Source: an uncultured Bacilli bacterium
GTDB lineage: Bacteria > Bacillota_I > Bacilli_A > RF39 > UBA660
Direction: 5' to 3'
Assembly: GCA_934168275.1 (NCBI GenBank)
Contig: CAKPNA010000001.1
Span: forward strand, 124,001-188,000
DNA: 64,000 nucleotides
The notes beneath the pieces were generated by a model that made no database searches, had not been told where the DNA came from, and saw only the letters and a list, made by a program, of their open reading frames with translations. Position 1 is the first letter of the stretch. Each line of letters opens with the position of its first letter. Shown one piece after another: positions 9,531 to 17,718 of the stretch. Both the position numbers and the translations under genes were made by a program.

Positions 9531-11357
9531 TCAATTTACAATAAAAGGTGAACTTGAAGTCCCATTGCCACTGGATAATACTGTGCCTTTTTTTAAGGAT
9601 ATTGTAGGTCTAACGTCTAACAAACTAGTGACATAGTTGCTGCTGAAATCCCCAGAAGAACGCAAGGTGAACTCGTTAGCAGCCCAGACGCTGAAGTGAG
9701 ACGGAGAAAAGGACCAATTATGTACTCCATTGTATAGGTAATATGATGTATTTGTCTGCCATAGAACCGCTCCAGCATATGCCATTTCTTCCGCTGTTAT
9801 CATACCAACTGGATATGTCAACTTACCATTGCCATTATCCGCACTAACTGAAAATTTATCTAATTGTCTTGGACATACTAAACTAAGTTTTCTATTATAT
9901 AATCTTTGCATACTACCAAAATTTAACCACTTATCATAATTACTATAATTATTATTCCAGCCACTAGTATTAAAATTATAATATGTTCGGTCATTACAAA
10001 AACCAGTATCTTCTAATTTTGATGTATAACTAGTCATATTAGTTTTATACCAAGCGTCTATTTTAACTTTAGCATTTGATTCTTTAACATTAATGTTTCC
10101 TTCAAACATATCATTTAATAAATCTTTTGGTTTCTTACCATTTGTTAAAGTAAAATAGTAAGCATTTTTATTTTCATTATATATAAAATGAATATAATAT
10201 ACACTTTGACATGTTGTACTTGAACTAAAACAAGTATAATGATATTTATCAGTATAATTACTATATTCTGTATTCCAATTGCTTGGGTTTGTTAACGTTT
10301 TTGTATCTTTTAAAGTATATTTTCCTGTGCTAGCATCATATGTTGCATCATTACCAAATACAATATTTCCACTTAGCGTTGTAATATCCTTACTACTAGC
10401 AGTATGAGCAGTATTATACATGTATCCTACATAGGCTGGTGAGTTTGGACTTGTATTAAATTGAATATTACCTATTGTTGTATCCACACCAGTATTATTA
10501 CATTGTCCATTAGAAGGTTTACCATCATATATTAATTTAACCCCACCAGTTTCGGTTGTTCTTACTATTCGCCAACAAAAGTTAGCGAATAAGACATGAT
10601 TATTATCTACTGCTCCCCTGTAGTAATATACAGGGACATTATTTTCAGTATTAGTTGTTGTATATATACCTTTTGTCCCATCATCACTAGATTGTTTACT
10701 AAAATCTATTTTAGTATATTTATCGGCACTACTCTTTATCTTATAGAATAAAGTATTTGTTCCGTTCCCATCATCATAACCATAATCTATTGGTAGATTA
10801 GGATTATTACTTGATGTTCCTTTCATATTAACTGATATACTTCCACTTAAATTTTGGGTTTCTGTTTCATCTAGCCAAATATATAAGTAATATGTTTTTG
10901 TATAATTATTACCTGATTTAGTTATATTATCATAGTCATTTTTAATTAGCCAAACATCATTACCAACTGTTTTATTTTTAAAACTGCCACTTGATACAAT
11001 ATCCTCAGTACAACTACTAGCATTAGTAGTAAGTGTATATCGCATTGACTCTCTTTTTAAGCTATCCGATAGTGTGGCAATATTCATGCCTATACTAAAT
11101 GATACTTTACCACCTGAAGTATTATTGGAGGTTGCCACAATTTTCTTCTTAATAGCATATTCACTAGTACACTTAGATGGCATGAATGAAGTATTAGTAT
11201 TGCCTCCTCCATCAATAGTCATTGTCAAATTACCTGCTCTAATTTGGGTAATATTAGTGGCTACTGCACTTGTTGTATAATAAGCAAATGTTCCTCCAAT
11301 ACCTAGCATTACTATTGATAAAATAGTTAAAATAATAAATAATCTCTTTCTTTCCAT
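9531..11357 (-). CDS. Surface protein with SipW/CalY-type signal and a candidate DGR variable C-terminus
   Basis: The 608-residue protein starts MERKRLFIILTILSIVMLG and continues GGTFAYYTTSAV, like the SipW-processed signal of TasA/camelysin-type surface proteins. The middle part has a FANFCWRIVRTTETGGVKLI segment found in a surface-protein family of gut Bacillota. The C-terminal part runs from MITAEEMAYAGAVLWQTN to DVRPTISLKKG and a GNGTSSSPFIVN tail, the pattern of CLec/FGE-like domains ending in a conserved GVRP strand. Residues 548-583 are coded by a GC-rich block with C/G-ending codons unlike the rest. The gene lies behind a poly-G leader ORF and a terminator hairpin, so its expression may switch on and off. 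Ligand unknown. Confidence 0.85.
   Translation of the reverse strand: MERKRLFIILTILSIVMLGIGGTFAYYTTSAVATNITQIRAGNLTMTIDGGGNTNTSFMPSKCTSEYAIKKKIVATSNNTSGGKVSFSIGMNIATLSDSLKRESMRYTLTTNASSCTEDIVSSGSFKNKTVGNDVWLIKNDYDNITKSGNNYTKTYYLYIWLDETETQNLSGSISVNMKGTSSNNPNLPIDYGYDDGNGTNTLFYKIKSSADKYTKIDFSKQSSDDGTKGIYTTTNTENNVPVYYYRGAVDNNHVLFANFCWRIVRTTETGGVKLIYDGKPSNGQCNNTGVDTTIGNIQFNTSPNSPAYVGYMYNTAHTASSKDITTLSGNIVFGNDATYDASTGKYTLKDTKTLTNPSNWNTEYSNYTDKYHYTCFSSSTTCQSVYYIHFIYNENKNAYYFTLTNGKKPKDLLNDMFEGNINVKESNAKVKIDAWYKTNMTSYTSKLEDTGFCNDRTYYNFNTSGWNNNYSNYDKWLNFGSMQRLYNRKLSLVCPRQLDKFSVSADNGNGKLTYPVGMITAEEMAYAGAVLWQTNTSYYLYNGVHNWSFSPSHFSVWAANEFTLRSSGDFSSNYVTSLLDVRPTISLKKGTVLSSGNGTSSSPFIVN
9609..9716 (-). other. 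Candidate diversity-generating-retroelement variable region (VR)
   Basis: This 108-bp block codes residues 548-583 (from NWSFSPSHF to LLDVRP). Positions 9621-9710 hold 44 G/C of 90 (49%), against roughly 27% around it, and 21 of 36 codons end in G or C (TTC, AGC, GTC, AAC, GAG, GGG). Its layout (SPS-F, NEF, SSG, VRPTISL) fits CLec-type DGR targets, where N-N-C codons replace template AAC codons. No reverse transcriptase or template repeat is in the window, so this stays a candidate. Confidence 0.5.
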
Positions 11358-11380
11358 AAATGTACAATCCCTTTCTTAGT

Positions 11381-11436
11381 AAATAAAAAACTACGATAAA
11401 AAGAGTCTAATCGCTTAAACTCTCTTTACCGTAGTT
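11381..11436 (-). terminator. Leader terminator/attenuator hairpin upstream of the surface-protein gene
   Basis: On the minus strand, 11436-11415 pairs with 11410-11389 over 22 bp with three G-U pairs, closed by a GCGA tetraloop (GNRA type) and followed by TTTTATTT. It is the strongest intrinsic terminator in the window, yet it lies between promoter and start codon of the surface-protein gene. In one reading phase the leader ORF runs exactly through the 5' arm (stop at 11417-11415). Confidence 0.85.
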
Positions 11437-11467
11437 ATTATATTATTTAAACAAACATGTGTATTAT

Positions 11468-11524
11468 TTAGCCCCCCCCCCCCGGTAAACTTGGAGTTAA
11501 CTTTTTATTAACTTTATTATCCAT
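11468..11524 (-). CDS. Short leader ORF with an in-frame 12-G tract
   Basis: ATG at 11524 has a strong AAAGGAG ribosome site and sits about 60 bases after a good promoter. As sequenced it codes MDNKVNKKLTPSLPGGGG and stops at TAA 11470-11468, directly after the G tract. With 11 G it also stops at once. With 10 or 13 G it would run on (next residues LNNTHVCLNN) to a TAA at 11417-11415 inside the terminator hairpin. The peptide has no recognised homologue; its job is more likely regulatory than structural. Confidence 0.6.
   Translation of the reverse strand: MDNKVNKKLTPSLPGGGG
11472..11483 (-). repeat. Homopolymer of 12 G (phase-variation candidate)
   Basis: Twelve C on the plus strand, so 12 G in the leader mRNA. 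Such a tract is very unlikely by chance in DNA this AT-rich, and tracts of this length are typical slipped-strand contingency loci. The exact count may also be uncertain in the assembly. Confidence 0.85.
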
Positions 11525-11588
11525 AATTATTAGCTCCTTTCTACTTAGGAAGAAATACTTTGTTTGTTTATTTTCTTACCTTAAATTA

Positions 11589-11617
11589 ATTCTAGCACAA
11601 AACTCATCTCTATGCAA
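11589..11617 (-). promoter_or_regulatory. Promoter of the leader ORF and surface-protein gene
   Basis: TTGCAT (11617-11612), 17 bases, TAGAAT (11594-11589) with the extended TGC before the -10. The predicted start near 11582 gives a leader of about 225 bases before the surface-protein ATG, holding the poly-G ORF and the terminator. Confidence 0.75.
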
Positions 11618-11650
11618 GACCAAAAATTACATAAATATTTTAAACTATAA

Positions 11651-13420
11651 CTATTGCTCAATACTACTTATATATTCTAAAAAAGATTCTGCTACATTCT
11701 TAGGCAATATTTCTTCTAATTCTTGAATAGTAGCTTTCTTCATATTCGTTAAAGTCTTATATTTCTTTAATAGTTCTTTCTTTCTCTTTTCTCCAATACC
11801 ATCAATATTATCTAAAATACTTGTTAAAGCTCCTTTACTTCTAATACTACGATGATAACTAATAACATAATTATGTACTTCATCTTGCATTCTTGTAAGA
11901 AGTAAAAATAATGGACTCTTCTTATCTATATTAATAGCTTCTACCGGATAATTACCAAGTAAAACATTAGTATTATGGTTATCATCTTTCTTTAAACCTG
12001 CTACCGGAATAAAAAAGTTAAGTTCCTCTAAAACACTTCTTGCTACATTAATTTGTCCTAATCCACCATCAACTATTATTAAATCAGGTTTAGGGAGTTT
12101 ATCTTTCATTACTCTGAAATATCTTCTATAAATAACTTCTCTCATCGTCCCATAATCATCATTCTTATCATTAGTTATCTTAAACTTACGATATTCATTC
12201 TTACAAGGTTTACCATCAATAAATACGACCATTCCTGATACATTAAAACTACCAAATAAATTAGAATTATCAAATAGTTCTATTCTACTTAAGTTATCTA
12301 AATGTAATAACTCTTTAAGTTCACTGATAGCTTTATCTCTCATCTCATCATCTTGTTTAACTAAAGTCATCTGTTCATCAAAATACATCTTAGCATTCTC
12401 AAAAGCTAAATCTAATATTTTTTTCTTCTTACCCTTAACCGGAATATTTACTCTTAAATCAAAAGCTTCCTCTAATAATTCTTTATCTAAAATATCCGGT
12501 ATTAGTACCTCATTAGGTTTAATCTTATGTTTATCATAAAAGTTAGATACATAACTAGTTAATTCTTCTTCTAAAGTATCAACCATTGGGAATATATCTC
12601 TCTTTCTATCTAATAACTTTCCCCCTCTAATAAATAATATCTGTACAGATAAATAATTACCATCAGTATAATACCCAATAACATCTCTATCTATATTATC
12701 ATCTAATTCTACTTTCTGTTTCTCTAAAGTAATATTAATATAATCTAACATATTCTTATATTCAATAGCTTTTTCAAACATTAACTTATCAGCATAATTA
12801 TCCATACTCTGTTTTATCTTAGCAGTTACTATCTCATGATTACCATTTAAAAAAGATATAATTTCATTTCTCATATTATTAATTACTTCTTTATCAATAT
12901 TATGAGTACAATAACCAAGACACTCTCCTATATGATAATATAAACATTCTTTCTTTGGATAAGTCTTACACTTTCTAAGAGGATATATTCTATTTAAAAT
13001 ATCTACTGTCTCTCTAGCTGCTGTTACATTAGGATAAGGGCCAAATAGTTTATGACTTTTATTCTTCCTTATATTAGCATTTCTTACTACTATTAATCTA
13101 GGTACATTCTCATTAGTAAGTTCAATGTATGGATATGATTTATCATCTCTAAGTAAAATATTATATTTAGGATTATATTTCTTTATTAGATTAATCTCTA
13201 ATAATAAAGCCTCTAAATTAGAAGAAGTTAATATATATTCAAACTTAGCTATATCTCTTACTAACATAGCAGTCTTTCCTGTATGACTAGATCTAAAATA
13301 AGAAGATAATCTATTCTTTAAATTCTTCGATTTACCAACATAAATAACATTCCCATCACTATTCTTCATTAAATAACATCCCGGATGGTGTGGTACCAAA
13401 GACAATTCTTCTTTAAACAT
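11651..13420 (-). CDS. uvrC: Excinuclease ABC subunit C
   Basis: The 589-residue protein makes both incisions in nucleotide excision repair together with UvrAB. In order: GIY-YIG nuclease (PGCYLMKNSDGNVIYVGKSK, about 14-90), a UVR helical hairpin (about 200-235), the RNase H-like second nuclease (IELFDNSNLFGSFNVSGMVV; LIIVDGGLGQINVA) and C-terminal helix-hairpin-helix repeats (LDNIDGIGEKRKKELLKK). Length is normal. The second of two adjacent ATGs is preferred because GGAGG lies six bases before it. It diverges from yigZ. Confidence 0.97.
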   Translation of the reverse strand: MFKEELSLVPHHPGCYLMKNSDGNVIYVGKSKNLKNRLSSYFRSSHTGKTAMLVRDIAKFEYILTSSNLEALLLEINLIKKYNPKYNILLRDDKSYPYIELTNENVPRLIVVRNANIRKNKSHKLFGPYPNVTAARETVDILNRIYPLRKCKTYPKKECLYYHIGECLGYCTHNIDKEVINNMRNEIISFLNGNHEIVTAKIKQSMDNYADKLMFEKAIEYKNMLDYINITLEKQKVELDDNIDRDVIGYYTDGNYLSVQILFIRGGKLLDRKRDIFPMVDTLEEELTSYVSNFYDKHKIKPNEVLIPDILDKELLEEAFDLRVNIPVKGKKKKILDLAFENAKMYFDEQMTLVKQDDEMRDKAISELKELLHLDNLSRIELFDNSNLFGSFNVSGMVVFIDGKPCKNEYRKFKITNDKNDDYGTMREVIYRRYFRVMKDKLPKPDLIIVDGGLGQINVARSVLEELNFFIPVAGLKKDDNHNTNVLLGNYPVEAINIDKKSPLFLLLTRMQDEVHNYVISYHRSIRSKGALTSILDNIDGIGEKRKKELLKKYKTLTNMKKATIQELEEILPKNVAESFLEYISSIEQ

Positions 13421-13462
13421 CATATCCCTCCCTTAAATTACTATACATATTATATAAGATAA

Positions 13463-13491
13463 TTGCCATAAAGTAAATATCATGGTACAAT
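13463..13491 (+). promoter_or_regulatory. Promoter of yigZ
   Basis: TTGCCA, 17 bases, TACAAT, 16 bases before the ATG at 13507. On the other strand TTTACT-N17-TATAAT in the same gap can serve uvrC. Confidence 0.65.
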
Positions 13492-13506
13492 TACTTTGGT
13501 GAGTTT

Positions 13507-14088
13507 ATGAATACTATAAAAGAAACTATCGAAAATACTTTAATTATTAAAAACTCTAGATTTATAACAATTATTTATAATATTAATGATATTAAAGATA
13601 TTGATAAATATTTAAAACTAGTTAAAGATAAATATAAAGATGCTACTCATTACTGCTATGCCTATATATTACCTAATAATATTAAATGTAGTGATGATGG
13701 TGAACCCGGTGGTACTGCCGGTAAACCAATATTAGATGTCCTAACTAAACATAATCTAAACTTTATCTTAGCAATCGTTGTTAGATATTTTGGAGGTATC
13801 AAACTAGGTGCTGGTGGTCTTATTCGTGCTTATTCCAAGTGCATATCTAGCTGTTTAAATAATACCGAGTTAACTAAATTAATACCCGGTAAAAATATCG
13901 ATATCTATTTTACTTATAAAGATATTAATGATATTGACTTATTACTAACTATTTGTCATATCAATAATAAAAATTATCAAGATATGATTAGTTATAATGT
14001 AAATATTCCTAATGATTTATTACCAATTCTTGAAAATAAATACCAAGTTAAAGTAAATAATGATATCTATATAAAAAGTGATATGTAA
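13507..14088 (+). CDS. yigZ: YigZ/IMPACT-family protein
   Basis: The 193-residue protein has the UPF0029 signature CSDDGEPGGTAGKPIL and VRYFGGIKLGAGGLIRAYSK in its N-terminal domain, then a ferredoxin-like C-terminal domain. Relatives (YigZ, YvyE, eukaryotic IMPACT) are linked to translation or stress control, but the bacterial biochemistry is not settled. It is one of few plus-strand genes, diverges from uvrC and ends in a hairpin shared with the convergent prepilin-like gene. Confidence 0.93.
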   Translation: MNTIKETIENTLIIKNSRFITIIYNINDIKDIDKYLKLVKDKYKDATHYCYAYILPNNIKCSDDGEPGGTAGKPILDVLTKHNLNFILAIVVRYFGGIKLGAGGLIRAYSKCISSCLNNTELTKLIPGKNIDIYFTYKDINDIDLLLTICHINNKNYQDMISYNVNIPNDLLPILENKYQVKVNNDIYIKSDM

Positions 14089-14109
14089 TTAAACATATCA
14101 CTATTTTTT
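14077..14109. terminator. Bidirectional terminator between yigZ and the prepilin-like gene
   Basis: A perfect 10-bp stem (AGTGATATGT/ACATATCACT) with a six-base loop has a T run on both strands. It overlaps the stop codons of both convergent genes. Confidence 0.85.
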
Positions 14110-16287
14110 ATAACAATAATTATCATTTATTTTAGTATATCCACTTAAACAAGTATAAGTTGTTACAAGAGCACGACAACTAAGATTATTATTATATAGT
14201 TCTTCTCCAGCATCACACCAACGATTATCCTTACACGATGAATAATTTACACTACCCTGTGATACACAGGAAGCTCCCCAACCTGTACATCGACATGACG
14301 TTACCCTACCAGTATTTGTTATACAACCACAAGAACCAGTTATATTTGAGTGTGATGTACCTCTATCTTCATATGTAGAACTTTTCTGAGTTGCCACAAT
14401 AATAATCGAACAGCTACTAGGATTACCTGCTGTATCTTTTACATAATATGTATGCGTTCCAACTGCAATACTCTTACTAGTACTATTACTTCCGGAATAT
14501 GAACTACTCCATCCTTGATAAGCTATTCCTTTATCATCACTAGCTGTTGCTGTTATATTACTAGCATCAGCACTTAATGTACATGTTGGTGATGTTGTAT
14601 CATTAGCCTTCCATATAGCATACAAAGTTGTTGATTCATTAGCTGTATACTTAGAACCCGGCTGATAACTAGTTCCACTACCATCAATACTAGTATTCCA
14701 ACTAACAAAAGCATAACCTGTTCTCGTTGGCTTAGTACTAGATAAAGTTAAATCAACTGTATTATATTTATCTTGACTTGTCGGAGCACCACTACCACCA
14801 TTAGCATTATAATTAACTGTTATAACATTAGATATATAACCTATAATATTAATAACTGAACTATTACCAACATTATCATAAGCAATTACTTGGATATATC
14901 TTTGCCCTGTATCAGATATAGTTAAATTACTATTATTACTCACTATATTATTACTAACAATATTAGTATTTAATTGATTATATATACCACTACTATTTTG
15001 TAATATCCTAATCTCTTTTATATTGCTCATACTATCACTAGCATTATACTTAATATTAAAACTATTATAAGACCAATTCTTATCATCTATCGAAATACTA
15101 GTATTAGTACTCTTCTCTATCTTATTACCAATTAAACTACCTAAACAATTATCTTTATTAGAGCACCTCTGTTCAATAACATTAATAGTAGGAGCTGTTC
15201 TATCAATATAAATACTAACATCTATCTTACTACTATTTCCTGCTTCATCAGTTGCTACAATAGTAGCTTTTCTATTACCATCACCAGATAATGTCTTAGA
15301 GCAAGAATTATTACAATTGGCACCACTATTACTAGGACTGCCTCCATTAATACTACCTTCATTATTATAAGTCCATTTAATCGCACTATTTTCATTAGTA
15401 CTAATATCAAACCAATATCCATAATTTTTCCATTCATTAATTATATAATTACTATTAATAGTAGTAATAAGTTCTCCTTTAGTTTTTGGATTATTTCCCT
15501 CATAACTACCAATCTTATAAACATTTAAACTAATAGCTGGAGGAATATTATCTATAAAATCAATATTCTTAGTAGCATCTGCTACATTCTCTCCATTAAT
15601 ATTAACAAAAGCCGATATTACACCATTAGATTTAATATTTAACCTAACTACATCACTACTTGCTAAATACCAACGTCCTGACTCTAAACTACTAACTGCA
15701 TTATTACTACAATTACCAATACCTTCACAAGAATAAACTACATCATTAGTAGTAACCGTATTTTCATCAAATTCTGATATATAAAAATATCTATAATAAT
15801 TATCATTTAAACCATTATATAATATCTTCGTATTTGTTGTTTTTACTTTCTTACCTTTATTATCCGTAGATATTGATATACTAGATTGATAACCACAATC
15901 TACATCCGGTAAAATACTATCTTCAAAAGAAAAACTAGTCTCTTTTATAACTTTACTATCTTTATCTCTGACTACTTTTAACATAGTATCCTTTGATAAT
16001 TTATCATTCTTATTAATAGTATTCTCATCAAAATAACCTATCTCTATCATATTACCTAATGATATACAACTATATTCATAATTATCTTTAACATTCCAAT
16101 AACTAGATACTTCATCAGTATATATTTTCGATATATCTTTAATATTATTATAAGTAATTAACTCAGCATTATCTTTTGCCTTATTAATGTTTTTCATTAC
16201 TATATATACTGTAACACTTAAAACTACTCCAAGTATAACTACTGTACTTAATAACTCCACTAATGTAAAACCATTTTTCTTTCTCAT
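14101..16287 (-). CDS. Prepilin-like surface protein with InlB/Flg_new repeat and Cys-rich tail
   Basis: The 728-residue protein begins MRKKNGFTLVELLSTVVILG, a class III prepilin motif (cleavage after Gly, Glu at +5) that predicts processing by a PilD-type peptidase. The middle holds Ig-like segments with NISIYIDRTAPT-type strands (VSIYIDRTAPTINV), then an InlB B-repeat/Flg_new domain (about 490-560, NYNANGGSGAPTSQ to TTLYAIWK). The last 90 residues are rich in Cys. At this length it is no major pilin, more likely a tip or minor pseudopilin adhesin. No pilus assembly gene is in the window. Confidence 0.8.
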   Translation of the reverse strand: MRKKNGFTLVELLSTVVILGVVLSVTVYIVMKNINKAKDNAELITYNNIKDISKIYTDEVSSYWNVKDNYEYSCISLGNMIEIGYFDENTINKNDKLSKDTMLKVVRDKDSKVIKETSFSFEDSILPDVDCGYQSSISISTDNKGKKVKTTNTKILYNGLNDNYYRYFYISEFDENTVTTNDVVYSCEGIGNCSNNAVSSLESGRWYLASSDVVRLNIKSNGVISAFVNINGENVADATKNIDFIDNIPPAISLNVYKIGSYEGNNPKTKGELITTINSNYIINEWKNYGYWFDISTNENSAIKWTYNNEGSINGGSPSNSGANCNNSCSKTLSGDGNRKATIVATDEAGNSSKIDVSIYIDRTAPTINVIEQRCSNKDNCLGSLIGNKIEKSTNTSISIDDKNWSYNSFNIKYNASDSMSNIKEIRILQNSSGIYNQLNTNIVSNNIVSNNSNLTISDTGQRYIQVIAYDNVGNSSVINIIGYISNVITVNYNANGGSGAPTSQDKYNTVDLTLSSTKPTRTGYAFVSWNTSIDGSGTSYQPGSKYTANESTTLYAIWKANDTTSPTCTLSADASNITATASDDKGIAYQGWSSSYSGSNSTSKSIAVGTHTYYVKDTAGNPSSCSIIIVATQKSSTYEDRGTSHSNITGSCGCITNTGRVTSCRCTGWGASCVSQGSVNYSSCKDNRWCDAGEELYNNNLSCRALVTTYTCLSGYTKINDNYCYKK

Positions 16288-16312
16288 AATACCCTACTTT
16301 CTATCTAATACA

Positions 16313-16341
16313 ATTATAAAATAAAAAGTAAGTATTATCAA
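16313..16341 (-). promoter_or_regulatory. Promoter of the prepilin-like gene
   Basis: TTGATA (16341-16336), 17 bases, TATAAT (16318-16313), about 25 bases before the ATG. The box lies just downstream of the radC stop. Confidence 0.75.
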
Positions 16342-16344
16342 GTA

Positions 16345-17025
16345 TTAATTAATCTTTCCATCTTCATAAAAACTATAATAACTATTGTTTCCTATTATTA
16401 AGTGATCTACTAATTTAATAGAGTGTATTACCCCTATTTCATAAATATTTCTAGTAATCATTATATCTTCTTTACTAGGAGTGGGATCTCCTGAAGGATG
16501 ATTATGAATACATATAATGGCGGATGCCGATAATAAATAAGCCTCTTTAAATATCTCTCTTGGATGAGCGATAGACTTATTAATACTACCTACAAATAAT
16601 TTCTTCTTACCTAAGCATTTCTTCTTATTATCTAAATAAAGACAATAAAACTCTTCTTGATAAGAATCTCTAAATAAATAATTAAAATACTTAATAATCT
16701 TATCTGGACTATTACATACTAATAAATCTTTATCTAACACTTCTTGATATATTCTTCTTCCAAGTTCAATAATTGCCTTTAATTCAATAGCTTTAACTTT
16801 ACCTATTCCCTCTACTTGTTCTAAAGTATTTATCCCAATATCTTTTAAATTACTAACATCTCCTATAACACTAAGTAAATTATAAGATACTTCTTTAACA
16901 TTATATTTCTTCGTACCAGTCTTTAATATTATTGATAATAATTCTTCATTAGATAAACTTTTCTCCCCATACATAAGTAATCTCTCCCTAGGTAATTCTA
17001 CCTTAGGAATATTCTTTAACTTCAT
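16345..17025 (-). CDS. radC: RadC-family JAMM/MPN protein
   Basis: The 226-residue protein has the N-terminal helix-hairpin-helix part (PRERLLMYGEKSLSNEELL) and the JAMM metal site (IHNHPSGDPTPSKEDIMITR) followed by LVDHLIIG. RadC was first linked to repair, but its role remains unclear. I chose Met17 of the longest ORF (position 17025) because AGGGGGTG lies just before it. Confidence 0.94.
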   Translation of the reverse strand: MKLKNIPKVELPRERLLMYGEKSLSNEELLSIILKTGTKKYNVKEVSYNLLSVIGDVSNLKDIGINTLEQVEGIGKVKAIELKAIIELGRRIYQEVLDKDLLVCNSPDKIIKYFNYLFRDSYQEEFYCLYLDNKKKCLGKKKLFVGSINKSIAHPREIFKEAYLLSASAIICIHNHPSGDPTPSKEDIMITRNIYEIGVIHSIKLVDHLIIGNNSYYSFYEDGKIN

Positions 17026-17081
17026 ATAACACCCCCTATTAATAGTAATATATAAAATATCCTTTTTCAACAAAATTAACT

Positions 17082-17114
17082 AAAAAAAAGATATAGACTT
17101 TTAAATCTATATCT
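17082..17114 (-). terminator. Terminator after hsp20
   Basis: A 9-bp stem (AGATATAGA/TCTATATCT) is followed by seven T on the minus strand, directly after the hsp20 stop. Confidence 0.85.
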
Positions 17115-17124
17115 CATACTTACA

Positions 17125-17550
17125 TTATCCTTCAATTTGAATATATTTCTTTTCAGGTAACTCTTTCTTTTCTTCTTTCTTAGGAATAACTAATTTCAAA
17201 GTACCATTCTTATATGTTGCCTTAATTTCTTCATCAGTAATATTATTACCTACATAGAAACTTCTAGAACATTCACCATAGTATCTTTCTTTTCTAACAA
17301 ACTTACCTTCCTCTTTATCTTCTTTTTCAGTATTAGTTTTAGCATGTATATTTAAATATCCATCCTCAACACTAATCTTTATATCATTTTTATCATAACC
17401 AGGTAAATCAACCGCTAATAAATATTCATTATTCTTCTCTTTAATATCAGTTTTCATTACCTTACTTCCTTCTTCAGAAAAGAATGGGTCAATTCTAAAC
17501 ATATCCTCTAATAAATCAAATTCATTTCTTCTTCTTGGTATCATCATCAT
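17125..17550 (-). CDS. hsp20: Small heat-shock protein (Hsp20/alpha-crystallin)
   Basis: The 141-residue cytoplasmic chaperone has the alpha-crystallin beta-sandwich: LLAVDLPGYDKNDIKISVED, ERYYGECSRSFYV and the conserved YKNGTLKLVIPK, then a C-terminal extension. Such proteins hold unfolding proteins for refolding by DnaK. The start is uncertain among several close ATGs: the first is only two bases from AAAGGA, so the fourth Met (17550) is preferred. A consensus promoter lies about 75 bases upstream; no CIRCE element was seen. Confidence 0.95.
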   Translation of the reverse strand: MMMIPRRRNEFDLLEDMFRIDPFFSEEGSKVMKTDIKEKNNEYLLAVDLPGYDKNDIKISVEDGYLNIHAKTNTEKEDKEEGKFVRKERYYGECSRSFYVGNNITDEEIKATYKNGTLKLVIPKKEEKKELPEKKYIQIEG

Positions 17551-17622
17551 ATTAATCATCTTCCTTTCATTTTATGTGTTGACACCACATGTAAGAGACT
17601 TTTCTATCTCATTACAGTTATA

Positions 17623-17650
17623 ATTATATCACTTATTTTAGCAATGTCAA
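17623..17650 (-). promoter_or_regulatory. Consensus promoter of hsp20
   Basis: TTGACA (17650-17645), 16 bases, TATAAT (17628-17623). Both boxes are perfect. The leader of about 60 bases holds short inverted repeats, but no known heat-shock operator. Confidence 0.85.
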
Positions 17651-17680
17651 TAGTTAATTGCTAATTTATTTAAAATATTT

Positions 17681-17710
17681 TAAAATCGCGAGCAGAATTA
17701 TCTACTCACG
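17681..17710 (-). terminator. Terminator of the GntR-ABC operon
   Basis: A 10-bp stem with two G-U pairs (CGTGAGTAGA/TCTGCTCGCG), TAAT loop, followed by ATTTTA on the minus strand. Confidence 0.75.
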
Positions 17711-17718
17711 CTTAAATG

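Noticed and set aside
11074..11280. Plus-strand open frame of 68 codons inside the surface-protein gene
   Set aside because: Antisense shadow without ribosome site or known family; the minus-strand gene has signal peptide and domains.
17551..17622. CIRCE/HrcA or CtsR operator before hsp20
   Set aside because: No TTAGCACTC-N9-GAGTGCTAA or GGTCAAA repeats; only short, imperfect inverted repeats.
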